Assembly (NCBI GenBank): GCA_029718625.1
Contig: CM056379.1
Location: 56,785,487-56,849,486, forward strand
Length of the DNA: 64,000 nucleotides
Direction: 5' to 3'
Source of the DNA: Synaphobranchus kaupii
Taxonomy: Eukaryota; Chordata; Actinopteri; Anguilliformes; Synaphobranchidae
Numbering within the stretch: position 1 is the first letter of the stretch; each line of letters begins with the position of its first letter. The notes under the pieces are model-generated. The model worked only from the letters and a program-made list of their open reading frames with translations, did no database searches and was not told the DNA's origin. Shown piece after piece: positions 10,046 through 21,407 of this stretch. The position numbers and the translations under genes are program-made.

Positions 10046-11621
10046 CAGTTGAAGTCAGAAGTTTACATACATTTAGGTTCAACTCATTTTTAACCACTCC
10101 ACAGATTTCATGTTAGCAAACTATCGTGCTGGCAAGTCAGTTAGGACATCTACTTTGTGCAGGACACAAGTAATTTTTCCAACAATTGTTTACAGACAGA
10201 TTATTTCACTAGATCACAGTTCCAGTAGGTCAGAAGTTTACATACAGTAAGTTGACTGTGTCTTTAAACAGCTTGGAAAATTCCAGAAAATTATGTCATG
10301 GCTTTAGAAACTTCTGATAGGCTAATTGACATTATTTGAGCCAATTGGATGTGTACCTGTGGATGTATTTTAAGGCCTACCTTCAAACTCAGTGCCTCTT
10401 TGACATCATGGGAAAATCTAAAGAAATCAGCCAAGACCTCAGAAAGAAAATGGTGGACCTCCACAAGTCTGGTTCATCCTTGGGAGCAATTTCCAAATGC
10501 CTGAAGGTACCACGTTCGTCTGTACAAACAATAGTATGCAAGAATAAACACCATGGGACCACGCAGCCGTCATACCACTCAGGAAGGAGACGCGTTCTGT
10601 CTCCTAGATATTAACGTGCTTTGGTGCGAAAAGTGCAAATGAATCCCAGAACAACAGCAAAGGACATTGTGAAGATGCTGGAGGGAACAGGTACAAAAGT
10701 ATATCCACAGTAAAACGAGTCCTATATCGACATAACCTGAAAGGCTGCTCAGAAAGGAAGAAGCCACTACTCCAAAACCGCCATAAAAAAGACTACAGTT
10801 TGCAACTGCACATGGGGACAAAGATCTTACTTTTTGGAGAAATGTCCTCTGGTCTAATGAAACAAAAATTGAACTGTCGTTATGTTTGGAGGAAAAAGGG
10901 TGAGGCTTGCAAGCCGAATAACACCATCCCAACCGTGAAGCACGGGGATGGCAGCATCATGTTGTGGGGGTGCTTTGCTGCAGAAGGGACTGGTGCACTT
11001 CATAAAATAGATGGCAGGAAGGAAAATTATGTGGATATATTGAAGCAACGTCTCAAGACATCAGCCAGGAAGTTGGTCGCAAATGGCTCTTCCAAATAGA
11101 CAGTGACCCAAAGCATACTTCCAAAGTTGTGGCAAAATGGTTTAAGGACAACAAAGTCAAGTTATTGGAGTGGCCATCACAAAGTCCTGATCTCAATCCA
11201 ATCAAAAATTTGTGGGCAGAACTGAAAAAGCGTGTGCGAGCAAGGAGGCCTACAAACCAGACTCAGATACACCAGTTCGGTTAGGAGGAATGGGCCAAAA
11301 TTCCAGCAACTTATTGTAAGAAGCTTGTGGAAGGCTACCCAAAACGTTTGACCCAAGTTAAACAATTTAAAGGCAATGCTACCAAATACTAACAGAGTGT
11401 ATGTAAACTTTTGACCCACTGGGAATGTGATGAAAGAAATAAAAGATTAAATAAATCATTCTCTCTCCTATTATTCTGACATTTCACATTCTTAAAATAA
11501 AGTTGTGATCCTAACTGACCTAAGACAGGGAATGTTTACTAGGAATAAATGTGAGAAATTGTGAAAAGCTGAGTTTAAATGGATTTCGTTAAGGTGTATG
11601 TAAACTTTAGACTTCCGCTAC
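10046..11621 (+). mobile_element. Sleeping Beauty-like Tc1 transposon, nearly full length
   Basis: The left end CAGTTGAAGTCAGAAGTTTA and the right end GTATGTAAACTTTAGACTTC are inverted relatives. A second copy of the motif lies inside each end (near 10231 and near 11398), which is the IR/DR layout known for Sleeping Beauty and its salmonid relatives. A TA follows the right end, while the left flank is CA within a microsatellite. One degenerate transposase gene fills the middle. Confidence 0.9.
10408..11392 (+). pseudogene. Sleeping Beauty-like Tc1 transposase, degenerate
   Basis: The start at 10408 ([20 protein letters not shown]) matches the family start. The first helix-turn-helix and the GRRR linker are intact, then TAA at 10612-10614 replaces an aspartate-glutamate region. 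Later frames show KPLLQNRH near 10760, then [10 protein letters not shown] near 10847, where the first catalytic aspartate is asparagine; about 18 bases are missing just after it. [20 protein letters not shown] follows and the second catalytic block sits near 11101-11130 after a small deletion in the preceding lysine-rich stretch. The third block reads [11 protein letters not shown], so the catalytic glutamate is lysine. The end TKY is at 11384-11392. Two of the three catalytic residues are lost. Confidence 0.9.
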
Positions 11622-12184
11622 TATATTGCTTTCTCTTCCTGATTGTTGTCACTTTGATTCACCAGCGCCTTTTAACACAAACAGTATGCCACCACATCTT
11701 CTCTCAGTAACATTACAACAGGGCACTCAACTTGGCTACTCTTTACAACAATTTACCTCAAGAGTATAAAGAGTATAAGTTTGTTTAAAGCAACTGGGTG
11801 GTGCGGTTCTTGCTAAGACCATTTCTCTGTGTTAAATTGAACATAATCAGAGTTGTACTCTATATGCTGGGCTGACACAGCTTATTGACTGCTCCTATTT
11901 CTCCTATGAGGTTATTTTACACATTGTAGCTTATGTAGCTAAGCTTGTTTTCGCTATTTAGCGATACGGATATTTTAGTTGTGGAACCCTATTAAAAAAG
12001 CAATTTAAAAAAATGTTCGAAGATTTAAAGTAAAATAAAATGAGAGTGTAGTTTCTGCTCTCCTAAGTGACATTAGCCACCTTCTGATTGTGTTTGACAG
12101 ACTTAACCCCATAGTCTGTCTCTTGTGCTCTCAGATCCCCAAGGGGCAGGGAACTGGAAGACTGCTCCACTGAAAAGGCATGTC
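11622..12184. other. No supported feature
   Basis: AT-rich single-copy-looking DNA between two transposons. Confidence 0.4.
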
Positions 12185-12187
12185 TAA

Positions 12188-12981
12188 AGCCCTATTCGGA
12201 CAGGATAACTTTTACAGGGGGAGGTGGGGTAATGTAATAATTACCAGAGGAGCTCCGATATTTTAATCCCGTCTGAATCTGCCATGTCCGTAACTTTTAC
12301 GGACTGCGCGCTCCCGCGCCAGTAAAGATTCCGGAGTCTTTTACCTACTGTTAAATGTCCGGTAAAAATTACCCCAGGTTAAAGCAATCCCGTGCGAATT
12401 GACATGTCCGGTAAAATTCTGTTATTTCCTGTGGGAAATGAGTTTTCCCCAGTCTTTTCTCCTGGTTTTTCATGTAAACACTCGAGGACGCCTTTGGTTG
12501 TGCTCTCTTCGGTCCAAGTGCAAGCCACAACTATTGGCCGACCTCTAAATTAATGTAACGTTACATTAAATAAGAAGAGAGCAAAAAAAAAAAAAACAGA
12601 CTCAAAAGTAGGCTACAGTGGGGCAACGCTTGTGGCAGCTTTAGGTAAGCTATTGTAGCCTAGCTATAGCCTTACATACATGTTATGGCCTAACACTGTT
12701 TTTTTTCAAGCTAACGTTAATAAAGAGGTGTAATGCAGGATTCCTCACGCTTTTTGTGGACATGTTTGCCATGCCAACATTGTCTCCTGCATCTTTTCAA
12801 TTGCTCCCTGACAGCGATTTTCTAGCAGAAGCAATCAGTTTGCAGTGAAGATAAGACGTTGTGTGACTCGTGGGGAACAGTTTCGTTCCCGTCCGAATCG
12901 GCCATTGACATTACAGACGTCCTGTGGTAATAATTACTTTACAGACATTGTCCTGAAAACTTATCCCGTCCGAATAGGGCT
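12188..12981. mobile_element. PIF/Harbinger-type MITE, 794 bp, TAA target duplication
   Basis: The ends are AGCCCTATTCGGACAGGATA and its near reverse complement ending CCGAATAGGGCT. TAA flanks both sides (12185-12187 and 12982-12984). A 3-bp TWA duplication is typical of PIF/Harbinger elements. The interior has several short inverted motifs built around GTCCG and TTACC and no coding frame. Confidence 0.8.
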
Positions 12982-12984
12982 TAA

Positions 12985-13095
12985 GGCATTAGTCATTTTC
13001 TCCATCCTTCCATCTGTAGTCACTTCCTCCCTCCTTCCCCTATTTTTTCTTGTTCAGTATTTTGCTAGTAAAGGAGTGTTGGGTGTATTACTCGT
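12985..13095. repeat. Segment related to 24928-25020
   Basis: GGCATTAGTCATTTTCTCCATC and the following CACTTCC-rich stretch recur at about 24928. This copy was the target of the Harbinger-type MITE, since the matching sequence continues upstream of it. Confidence 0.55.
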
Positions 13096-13543
13096 GTTGT
13101 GAGTCACTGATTTAATTCACCCTGGTCTATCTTTTTATGGTTTATGGTTCATTTTCATTTGCTTTTCCAGAGCACTTACAACTGTAATGTGACCTGGCCC
13201 TTAACCCATTTGAGGGTGCATATTTGAGTCAACTTTGTCAAAAACCTTTTGAGTGGATGACTTTTTCTCACAAATGGGGGCCCTTAAAATACCAGGATGA
13301 AGCCCTTATTTTCTGGGTTTTGTTGAGGGGATTCAGGAGCACACTCATCCACAGAACTGTGCACTTATCCAACAATTTCTGGACGTAAACCGGAAGTAAA
13401 AACCTAAAACTTGTAGAACAAGAGTGGGACATATTACAAACTACTCTCTTTTTATTTTTGTTAATTCTATCTTCATTCATAATCTACACTTTGTAACCAT
13501 CATCATATGTAAACTGATTGATATTCTCAATGAAATATATATA
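13096..13543. other. No supported feature
   Basis: AT-rich DNA with a short TA run just before the next element. Confidence 0.4.
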
Positions 13544-13545
13544 TA

Positions 13546-13880
13546 CAGTACCAGTCAAAAGTTTGGACACACCTACTCATAGAAGGTTTTTTTCTGTTAT
13601 TTTTACTGTTTTCCACATTTTGGAATAGTAAAGACATCAAAACTATGAAGTTGTTTGAGAGAATGGCAAGAATGTGCAAAGCTGTTATCAAGGCAAAGGG
13701 TGGCTACATTGAAGAATCTAAAATATAAGACTTTTTTTTATTTGTTTAACACTTTTTTGGTTTTTGCATAATTTAATTTGTGTTATCTCATAGTTTTGAT
13801 GTCTTTACTACTCCAAAATGTGGAAAACAGTAAAAATAACAGAAAAAAACCTTCTATGAGTAGGTGTGTCCAAACTTTTG
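13546..13880 (+). mobile_element. Tc1/mariner-derived MITE with about 95-bp arms
   Basis: The left end CAGTACCAGTCAAAAGTTTG, preceded by TA, is a widespread vertebrate Tc1-type terminus. Its reverse complement runs from about 13790 to 13880, where the last dozen bases of the right end are lost. Between the arms is a remnant of the parent transposase gene. Confidence 0.9.
13648..13728 (+). pseudogene. C-terminal end of a Tc1-type transposase
   Basis: A 26-codon frame reads KLFERMARMCKAVIKAKGGY, continues IEESKI and ends in TAA. This is the typical last segment of the transposase of the same Tc1 family, where FERM...R..AVIKAKGG precedes the stop. Everything upstream, including the whole DDE domain, has been deleted, so this shows how the MITE arose: the left terminal repeat joined to the tail of the gene. 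No function is expected. Confidence 0.8.
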
Positions 13881-15233
13881 GAGGATTTCTTTCGCACACT
13901 ACTTGCAAAGTGAGGGGACAGGGCACATAGTAGACAGGGGTCTGAATGAACGGGGCAGGGAACAGAAATCGTATTCGGTCACGGACCTGGACACTGGAAG
14001 GAGTGAGAGAGATGGGGGAATAGGAGGAGAGAGAGAGCCTTTTCAAAACAAGCAAGTTTGTTTTGTTTTGAGTATCAATATGAGTAATGCTGGATTCACA
14101 CCATCAACCATCAACCAATCAGAAACGACACCACTGTAGATGTTTTTAAAAAAGCTTGCGTTCTTTACTGTCTTTCTGAAAAGCAGCTCATCGTCACGGT
14201 CTTAAACCATCCAATTCTGTACGATTACAGTCTGTACGACTATAGGGATGTTAGAAAACTTGCGAAAACTTGGAATAGAATTGGTGTGACCGTCCGCATG
14301 TCTGGTGACTGCGTTATAGGACTTCACAATTCATTTTATATTATTCGTAATTATGATTTTGGCCGCTGCAATATTATAATCGCAAAAGGTCACGATTACT
14401 GGATCCCATTTAGCATTCCTGCTGTGTTAAAATCAAGCTTTCCCAGTGACTAACTGCGCTATTCAGCAAATGAGCGCTGTAACCAATCAGATATGTTCGT
14501 TGAGTGCTGTGAGCATAGACGTAGTACATCATAAGGTGCCCCTAGTGGTCAGTTTCTTTTTGCAGTAAGTGTATAAAATGGTGTAGAAAATGGTGTAAAA
14601 AATGGTTGGGACTGGATGGAGCTAAAGGTGTAATTTCTGTTAAAATAAAAAAATAATGCTATTATACCATTTCAGTTTTAACAAGGCCTCAATCGTGAGA
14701 TTCATAAATCATATTTATTACATGATGAATTATTATTGTTTGCTCATAAACAACAAATATCTGACATAACTGCACTAGCACACATGCTAACCAATAATGA
14801 CAGGCCACACAGTCCATGAATTGAGTGGAGTAATAATGCCTAAATAACATTTTGTTTTCACATGATTTTTTGATGATTGGTCAGCAAAAAGTGATATATT
14901 TTAGAAGTCATAGGTTATCTACATACTGTTTTTTTGGCTTATCTATTGTGGACATGGACTATGTTGTAAAATCAAAGAGAATCTGGAAATATTGATTCAA
15001 ATAATTCTCAAATGATGATTTTGTGTAAAATTCTCATTGACCCCCATACCCATCTACACTTACTGGGATCCCTATCGCCCCCTAGTGGTTAAGAAATGCG
15101 AAACCAGGAAGTACGGGCGAGTTGTCTCTGGCTGTGAATGCACAGGCAAGGCGTTCTCATGGTCTTAACCAATCACAGGCAGTCCTGCTGAGCACGCATT
15201 AAGTACTCTGATCCCTGTGAACAAGTAGCATAT
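13881..15233. other. Mostly unassigned DNA; possible hAT-like end near 14318
   Basis: A run of ATTCATTTTATATTATTCGTA near 14330 resembles the inner part of hAT ends and could pair with the end at 23390-23437, but no target duplication supports this. CCCCTAGTGGT at 15079 resembles the subterminal motif of the TTAA elements below. Confidence 0.35.
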
Positions 15234-15620
15234 TTAAAGTGATACTGCAGTCAAAAACCGACTTTTCCCGTTGAAAACCGATGTTTTGGGTTAGATTATA
15301 ATTGTCTATATAACTGTCTATGTCCGAAAATCTCATGTTTAGTCAAAATAGTTTTATATGAGTTTTTGTGTAGGCTTACCAATACGCTGGTTTCCGGGGA
15401 TTCGTGACGTCACAAGATCCTTAACATAAAAATGGGTGGAGTTGAGGTGGTCCTAGGGGTGGTTTCGGCTGGGCACGTGGTATAAAAGCAGAGACCAACA
15501 GGTTTTTTTTCCTCTGTGAGACTGAGACCCTTGTACTGCTAACTAGCTAGTTCAAGTTCAAATGCGAATTGCTTTGTATTACTGCTAACGTTAATATTAC
15601 GACTTATATTGAACTACTAA

Positions 15621-18580
15621 GGCTACGTTCACACTGCAGGCCTTAGTGCTCAATTCCGATTTATTGCTCAGATCCGATTTTTTTTGTTTGGCTGTTCACA
15701 TTCATTTTTTTATGTGGTCCATATCTGATTCCAGTGTGAACCGATTGCTCTCCTCGTTTGCGCTGACCCATGCAAATTAACAAAAACAAAAGACATAGCG
15801 CCTGTTACACAGCCTGCATAAATAAACAACAACAAAAAGGAAGTCATCAAAGTCACAGCTTCTGCGTTAATTTTAAAGTTGATGTGCAGTGGAGCTAATG
15901 ATAAAAGGTGAGGAGACGGGAAAAAAGCCAAGGTTTTTAATAGCTTTTTGTGCTGCCATGGCTGCTACTTCTGTGCAGAGGGACTTGTGAATGCGAGATC
16001 GGAGCCAGGAATGGGGGGACCGTGACATGGCGGTTTCAGTGAAACTCAAGCAAGGCATGAAATTAACCTCGCCCACTCGCCTGGGCGAGTGATTATGAGG
16101 ACGGGCGAGTTAAGAAAATGGAGCGCGCGGCCGTTTGGCTAGTGAGACCAGTCGATATAACATTTTATAAAACGGATAGTTCCGGGTACCTGCATTCAAA
16201 TTTCTGATTTTTTACCTGATGAGCTACAAGAGCTATGGAGGAAATCACTCTCTTTGTGATTCCTCAATATGCTGCCAATCTCTGCTAAAAATATGGTGTC
16301 AATATCTCAAACCATTCAAATTCTACAGAGCTTTTATTTCAGGTGAACCATTTCGGTTACCAAAGTTGGCACAAATTGTGCAAAATGGCAAGGTTCCAGA
16401 AAAGTCTCAGTATGATAAAGTTTTACAATAAAATGTGATAATTGGCAATAAAAATTCATTTTTAGATGTGTTTTTGGTGTTTCATATTACACAACTAACT
16501 AGCCTACCAGTAGTCCCCAAAAAGCTCTCCAAACCCATGTAGCTGCACAGTGAATCTTGTATTCCACCAGAGCCCCATTAGCCAGAAATGAGTCCAACTA
16601 TATTTAAACGGGATCAAATGTCCACCACTTTCCTACATAAAATAAACCCCTGCATAATAATCAACAACAAACTCATCCTCATGTTATCTCTCCCTCATGT
16701 TACGTCATGCATAAATTGCTCATTCGTTTACCTGCACAGCCTGCTGTACTGTGTACAGAATTTACTAATGTGGAACAATAACTACTAAAACACTTCAGAC
16801 GCCATGTCATTCAAAAGAAACTCGGAACAGCTCGTCTCAGACACAAATAGATAGCCAGCTGCTATGTGTAATTTTGCTGGCTAGCTTTCCATTGTTACAA
16901 TATAGTAATGTTAGCTATATTCATTTAATTCAGAGGGATTTGTTTTATACATAACAGTGAATTCGCACTGGTATACCGGCAAAAAAAATATGTTGCCTTA
17001 CCATCGCAGACAACATCGCAAAAACATCTTTGGGCAAGGACCTGCTGCACGGAGAAACGCCTGAATAACCTAGACATAACTAACCAAAAACTGTATGAAA
17101 GAGACTGTAAAGTAAAAAGATGAACATCCGCCGTTACCTAATGAATTATATTTTTCTAAACGGAATGTAGCGAGCTGCTACAAGCTAAAAACACTCTGCG
17201 CCCATCTTGGTAGGAACTTTACGCTTAGACGCCTCCTCCACTTACACACAATTGTACCTATGTGACAACCTAACCCATTGTGTTGAATGAGGGCTTGTCT
17301 GAAAGATAAGAGTCTTGGCTATTGGCTGGAATATTTGATAGACAGTTTAAAAACCCAATGGAAAGCAAATAACACTTGCAGTGGAGGCGGGTCGATGCGA
17401 GATTTTCCCACTTCAGATAGGCCTATTGTGCTATCAGTCAAAGAAATACACCCAATTGACGACGGTTTTGCATATAACTGTGCAATAAAGTACAAAACCA
17501 CTTTGGCTAAAATATACTAAGCCACGGGATTGGTATTCCAGAAACTGGAGTTTCACAACGCCAAACTGAACACAGCCGAACTACTCAAAATGAAGTGCAG
17601 AAAAGCACAAGTCGGTTTAAAATGTGAAAAAAATCATGTACAGCCGTATGAAAGTTTTAAAGTATTTTTTCTTGAAGTCTAAAGGTATAACGATTTTTCA
17701 AACCAAAGTTTTGTGAAATACATTGTTTATGGTGTGACATCAAGCTGCAATACATGTTTGCGAATTAGGTCGTTGTTTCCAACGTAATTTACGAAGCTTT
17801 AACTCGACGTTTTGGGCTTAAAAACCACTTTCCCAGAAGGAATGGATATATCTTAAGGATATTTAATCAAAATATTGAGGTGAGAAGTTTATTATATATT
17901 ATTAAATTAATGAAATGTATAATTTAATAATTTTCATCACGCCCGCGTTACCGCTAGGGGGCGTTTGGCAGCAAGAGGTTAAATTAAACTATTGACACAT
18001 TATTGGACCGACAACCATAACGTTCCGTAAGCAGCTACATGAGAAAACCGTGAATAATGAATACCGTGCAACAAACCAAGACAATAATATGGACAGTTCT
18101 AACATTATTTTAAATCACAAAACGGTTAACGCAGCTGTCCGCGAATGATATAAAAACGTTGCCTACTTCCGACTTATTATGGTGTGTCGTTTGTGCCCAA
18201 AAAAATCCACTGCTTTGCACATTTACCACTTATCTAAAATGACAACGCATGATAATATAATGTGAATCTGTTGATAACCTACCCTGTACAATAGTGAGTT
18301 AACTAGCCCGTGCGCTAACATTCTAATGCCCTGCTAGCTACATCAAAAATGACGTAAAAAGTCACATTAATTCCGATCTGACAGACTGCGGTCGCTTTGA
18401 CACAATCAGTTATGTATCGGCATCTAATACCACATTCAAAAATGGCCCAAATGAGAATTGGAAATGTCAGATTCAATGTGATTTTCGCTGTTCACACTTC
18501 CATAAAAAAATCTGATCTGTGTCACATTTGAGGAAAAAATCGGATCTGGGCCACTTTTTACCTGCAGTGTGAACGTAGCC
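15621..18580. mobile_element. 2.96-kb element with perfect 20-bp inverted ends, superfamily unknown
   Basis: GGCTACGTTCACACTGCAGG at 15621-15640 is exactly reverse-complemented at 18561-18580. Subterminal repeats built on GATCCGATTTT and TTCACA occur at both ends. No target duplication is visible in the flanks (CTACTAA against ATAGAGA). The interior is AT-rich with no recognised gene. It includes a palindrome at 16075-16092 (CACTCGCCTGGGCGAGTG) and a stretch, about 16066-17980, that starts TTAACCTC and ends GAGGTTAA and may be a further TTAA element. Confidence 0.65.
16066..17980. mobile_element. Possible further TTAA element inside the nested element
   Basis: TTAACCTC at the left and GAGGTTAA at the right are inverted. 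The right end carries CCGCTAGGGGGCG, a relative of the CCCCTAGTGG motif seen in the TTAA elements at 19426 and 33149. The ends match over only 8 bases, so this is tentative. Confidence 0.3.
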
Positions 18581-18640
18581 ATAGAGAGTTATTCATCTAC
18601 AATGTCTTACTTTGGTATCTTTAGCTAACTTGCCTGCATT

Positions 18641-18732
18641 ATGCCAAGGAGTCAGAGATGTATCGTTCCTCGGTGTAACGCCACCTGCTCTGTTAGCTTT
18701 CATAATCTGCCGAGAGACGGAATGTATCGATA
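18641..18732 (+). pseudogene. THAP-domain start exon of a Kolobok-type transposase
   Basis: The frame starts MPRSQRCIVPRCNAT and continues SVSFHNLPRDGM before a TAA. This matches the first half of a THAP zinc finger: methionine-proline start, a C-x4-C pair (here CIVPRC), and the SFHxxPxD motif. THAP domains are sequence-specific C2CH zinc fingers, found in P-element and Kolobok transposases and in host THAP proteins. The second C-x2-H half would be in a later exon and is not found. A GT that could be a splice donor follows within ten bases of the stop. It lies in a TTAA element, which supports a transposon origin. Convergent to the P2X7-like exon, so the element is probably rearranged. Confidence 0.75.
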
Positions 18733-18992
18733 AATTAGGTAATGCAAAGCAGTCTATTGTGTGTGAGTTTAGCTAGTTATCGCTATCATTTATGAATAAT
18801 GTTAGCTAATAAATTATAACAATTCTCTCCGGACCAAGTGGAGCTGGGCGCTACAACCAGCCATGTTCAATATACTAACGTTACTGTGTGACTGGGTTTT
18901 GCTGTGTATTTGAATGTATTTAATAGTAACGTTACTTTAGGCAGACAAACAAGCTAACTTAACTAGATAACATAGCTCTACCATTCGGTTAC

Positions 18993-19200
18993 ATCCCCGG
19001 TCCTCTCCTCGATCGCGAAGACGTCGCTCAACCAATACAGCCGGGGCAGCGGCTGCTGCTGTCAGTGGCTTGAATGAATACGGCTGTATTGCCCGAGCAA
19101 CATCTTTGCGAGGAAGAGTCTTCCACCACGAAGGAATCCTTTCAAACTTCTCCACCTCAAAACTCCCTGCAGTACTGCTGTCACTCTTGTCGCTCGCCAT
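18993..19200 (-). pseudogene. Start exon of a P2X7-like-domain protein carried by the TTAA element
   Basis: The minus-strand frame from 19200 begins MASDKSDSSTAGSFEVEKFE and contains IQPYSFKPLTA about 40 residues in. An N-terminal (Q)PYxFEP motif precedes the cysteine-rich P2X7-receptor-type intracellular domain in many fish proteins that travel with TTAA transposons. A good splice donor (GAT|GTAACC) follows at 18992, so I end the exon there. The cysteine-rich exon is not found. The role of such proteins in the element is unknown. A second, clearer copy of the same type of start is at 44794. The assignment rests on the short motif and the context. Confidence 0.5.
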
Positions 19201-19425
19201 TTTGTTGTTTGTTTAGTTGTGTTGTTTAGTAGAGAGCAGGAAGGGGGCTGAGTTCAGTGGGCCTGAGTCAGTTCACCAAGACACACCCTTTCACTTCTTG
19301 ACCGTATGAATATTCATAATATGACTACGTGGCACCATCGTCATATGACCACACCTGCTCACGAGTTCCAGTTCAATTGAAGCGGTAAAAAAGGCCTTAG
19401 AAAAGGCTCTGCAGTATCCCTTTAA

Positions 19426-20290
19426 CCCTATAGACTTCACCCCTAGTGGTTGAGACGCATGCGACTCAGTTACAGTATTCATGTTCATCTGAAAATATAA
19501 ACTACAGCTTTAAGAAAACCCCGAAAATTTTGACGCAGTATTTTTTTAAAGGGTAGCCTCTTGCGAAAACCGCAGCTTCTCCAGTTACACTGCTGTGCAA
19601 TAAATTAGGAGGGTGCTATTAGTAGCCCACAGCACTTACGACCTTCCTCTGGCTACAGCCACAGACTGTAAAATGCATCAAATGCACCGTTTATACACGC
19701 TAAGAAAATCATGTTGACGTATAGAAACAATAATATTTTTTTAAAACGTTGTACAAATGAGTATTCGCCGTTTTCCCTTGCGTACTGTACTATATACAGT
19801 ACCTGATCCACTTTCGGTTTAGAAGACACCTCATTTTTTGCTCCAAAATCTCTCGTATAAATATGTTTAAGAAACCAAGTACTTACCAGTATATTCAACT
19901 ACAGCTGTTTTCTCATGAACCCTGAAGAGTTTATCTTGTTATATTTCGCCATGTCCCGTACAGTCAACATTTCCGCAGTGACCACCCCTCGCACTGAGGG
20001 CTGAAATACGTTGCTGTACTTGTGGGAATACACACGCGCTTTCGTACATTCTTTTTTAAACGTATTTAAATACATTAGGCGACGTATGTTATGGTTATTA
20101 TATATATACTGTATGTGACTATTCTGAAATAAATGTATTCTGTAGCAAATTTCTGAATGATACAGCTTCTTCTTCAGTTCAAACTTAAAACCATGGATTT
20201 TGCAGGGAATATTTTTTTAGATATTGACATTTAAATAAAACTAGTAGAAACCAGGAGGACATTGCCTCAAAAGGGCCAAAGTAAATAGGG
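19426..20290. mobile_element. TTAA-flanked element (piggyBac-like ends), 865 bp
   Basis: The ends CCCTATAGACTT and AAGTAAATAGGG are inverted with two differences, flanked by TTAA at 19422-19425 and 20291-20294. CACCCCTAGTGG lies just inside the left end. It shares its left TTAA with the right TTAA of the preceding element, so one of the two inserted at the other's target duplication. The ends match those of the element at 30440-33149. No gene is seen. Confidence 0.7.
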
Positions 20291-20294
20291 TTAA

Positions 20295-20578
20295 AGTGTT
20301 TTTTTCCTGTTTGTGGTAACCTCTAACAAAATATGAAAGGTAGGCCTGGCTAGACTTGAAAAATGCGTACCATTCGACCTGACACTGAAAACGTTTACCA
20401 AACCGAGTACCAAATAAATAGCATCATCGTTCATTTGGAATTATTTTGGTTTCAAAATCGATCATGCAAATCAAACACAAATACTTGTGGCAGCAGTACC
20501 TCAATCAAACACAACCAGTTTATTCTACCACATGAAATTCAATCACAAGTTGCAGTAGGCTACGACAAAAAAAAGCTG
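20295..20578. other. No supported feature
   Basis: Short spacer between two TTAA elements. Confidence 0.4.
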
Positions 20579-20582
20579 TTAA

Positions 20583-20921
20583 AAGCCCACATGCATAGTT
20601 TTTGTGTTTTTGAGCTTTTCGCATCATCCTGGAGCTTTTCAAATGTGTTTCATACTGGTCAAAAAATTGCAATTTTGGTCAAATTTTTATTTTAGGGTTT
20701 AAATGTGATTTTCCGAGTTCTTAGTAAAACGATTTCCCACGTGACATGACGTATGTTTTTGCATAATTTGTTGGAGTCGCAATCCAAATGTGTACCATAG
20801 ACCTTAGACAGGGGGCGGGGTTTTGGACTTTTCAAAAAACCTACGTCACTGCCTTTTGCTAACGTTTTGTGGGCTTTTCAGATACTAAAACTAGGAAGAG
20901 AATGCTGATGCATGTGGGCCT
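20583..20921. mobile_element. TTAA-flanked MITE, 339 bp
   Basis: AAGCCCACATGCAT at the left is inverted at the right as ATGCATGTGGGCCT, with TTAA at 20579-20582 and 20922-20925. No coding content. Confidence 0.7.
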
Positions 20922-20925
20922 TTAA

Positions 20926-21405
20926 ATATGCGACAATTCTGTAAATTGTAGTAATATCCCAGCATGATACTTATTTCCGGGTTTTCGCTGATAATAGTAA
21001 GCTATGGAGCTATGGATATTTTTTGCATGACGTTACTGCATGTCACTAAACAGCAGGCTATGCAGTAAGCAGTAGATACAGTATGCTAGTACACAGGACG
21101 CAGTAGATAGGGTTTTGATTCGGACACAGCCCAGTATTGGTGCCTAGGCTACTCTTTCTGCGACAGACAACCATTACAGGTTCACTATATAACATCTCCT
21201 CGTATCCAGCAGGCTCTCGAAAGCAAACGGAGATAACCGAAACCATCACGTTTTATTTAGCAAAAGACATGGCTCCGATTCACACTGTGTGAAGGTTTTA
21301 AAAAAATGATCAACACCCTGGACACGTCATCCCCTCCCGCAATCTTCCAATTTCCAAAGTTGTGATATAGGCTAATTGATTAATGTATACTCTGGCCGTA
21401 CTCTT
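20926..21405. other. No supported feature
   Basis: Single-copy-looking DNA between transposons. Confidence 0.4.
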
Positions 21406-21407
21406 TA

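Larger units (their letters stand above)
15238..19421. mobile_element. TTAA-flanked Kolobok-like transposon, 4.2 kb, with nested insertion
   Basis: The ends AGTGATACTGCAG and CTGCAGTATCCCT are inverted copies with one difference, and TTAA flanks both sides (15234-15237 and 19422-19425). Kolobok elements use TTAA targets and encode THAP-domain transposases; a THAP start exon is present at 18641. A second candidate exon of a P2X7-like gene lies on the other strand. A separate element, 15621-18580, sits inside. The catalytic part of the transposase is not found. Confidence 0.75.

Noticed and set aside
15873..16076. 67-codon minus-strand frame in the nested element at 15.6-18.6 kb
   Set aside because: No family resemblance and it crosses a strong palindrome; treated as chance.
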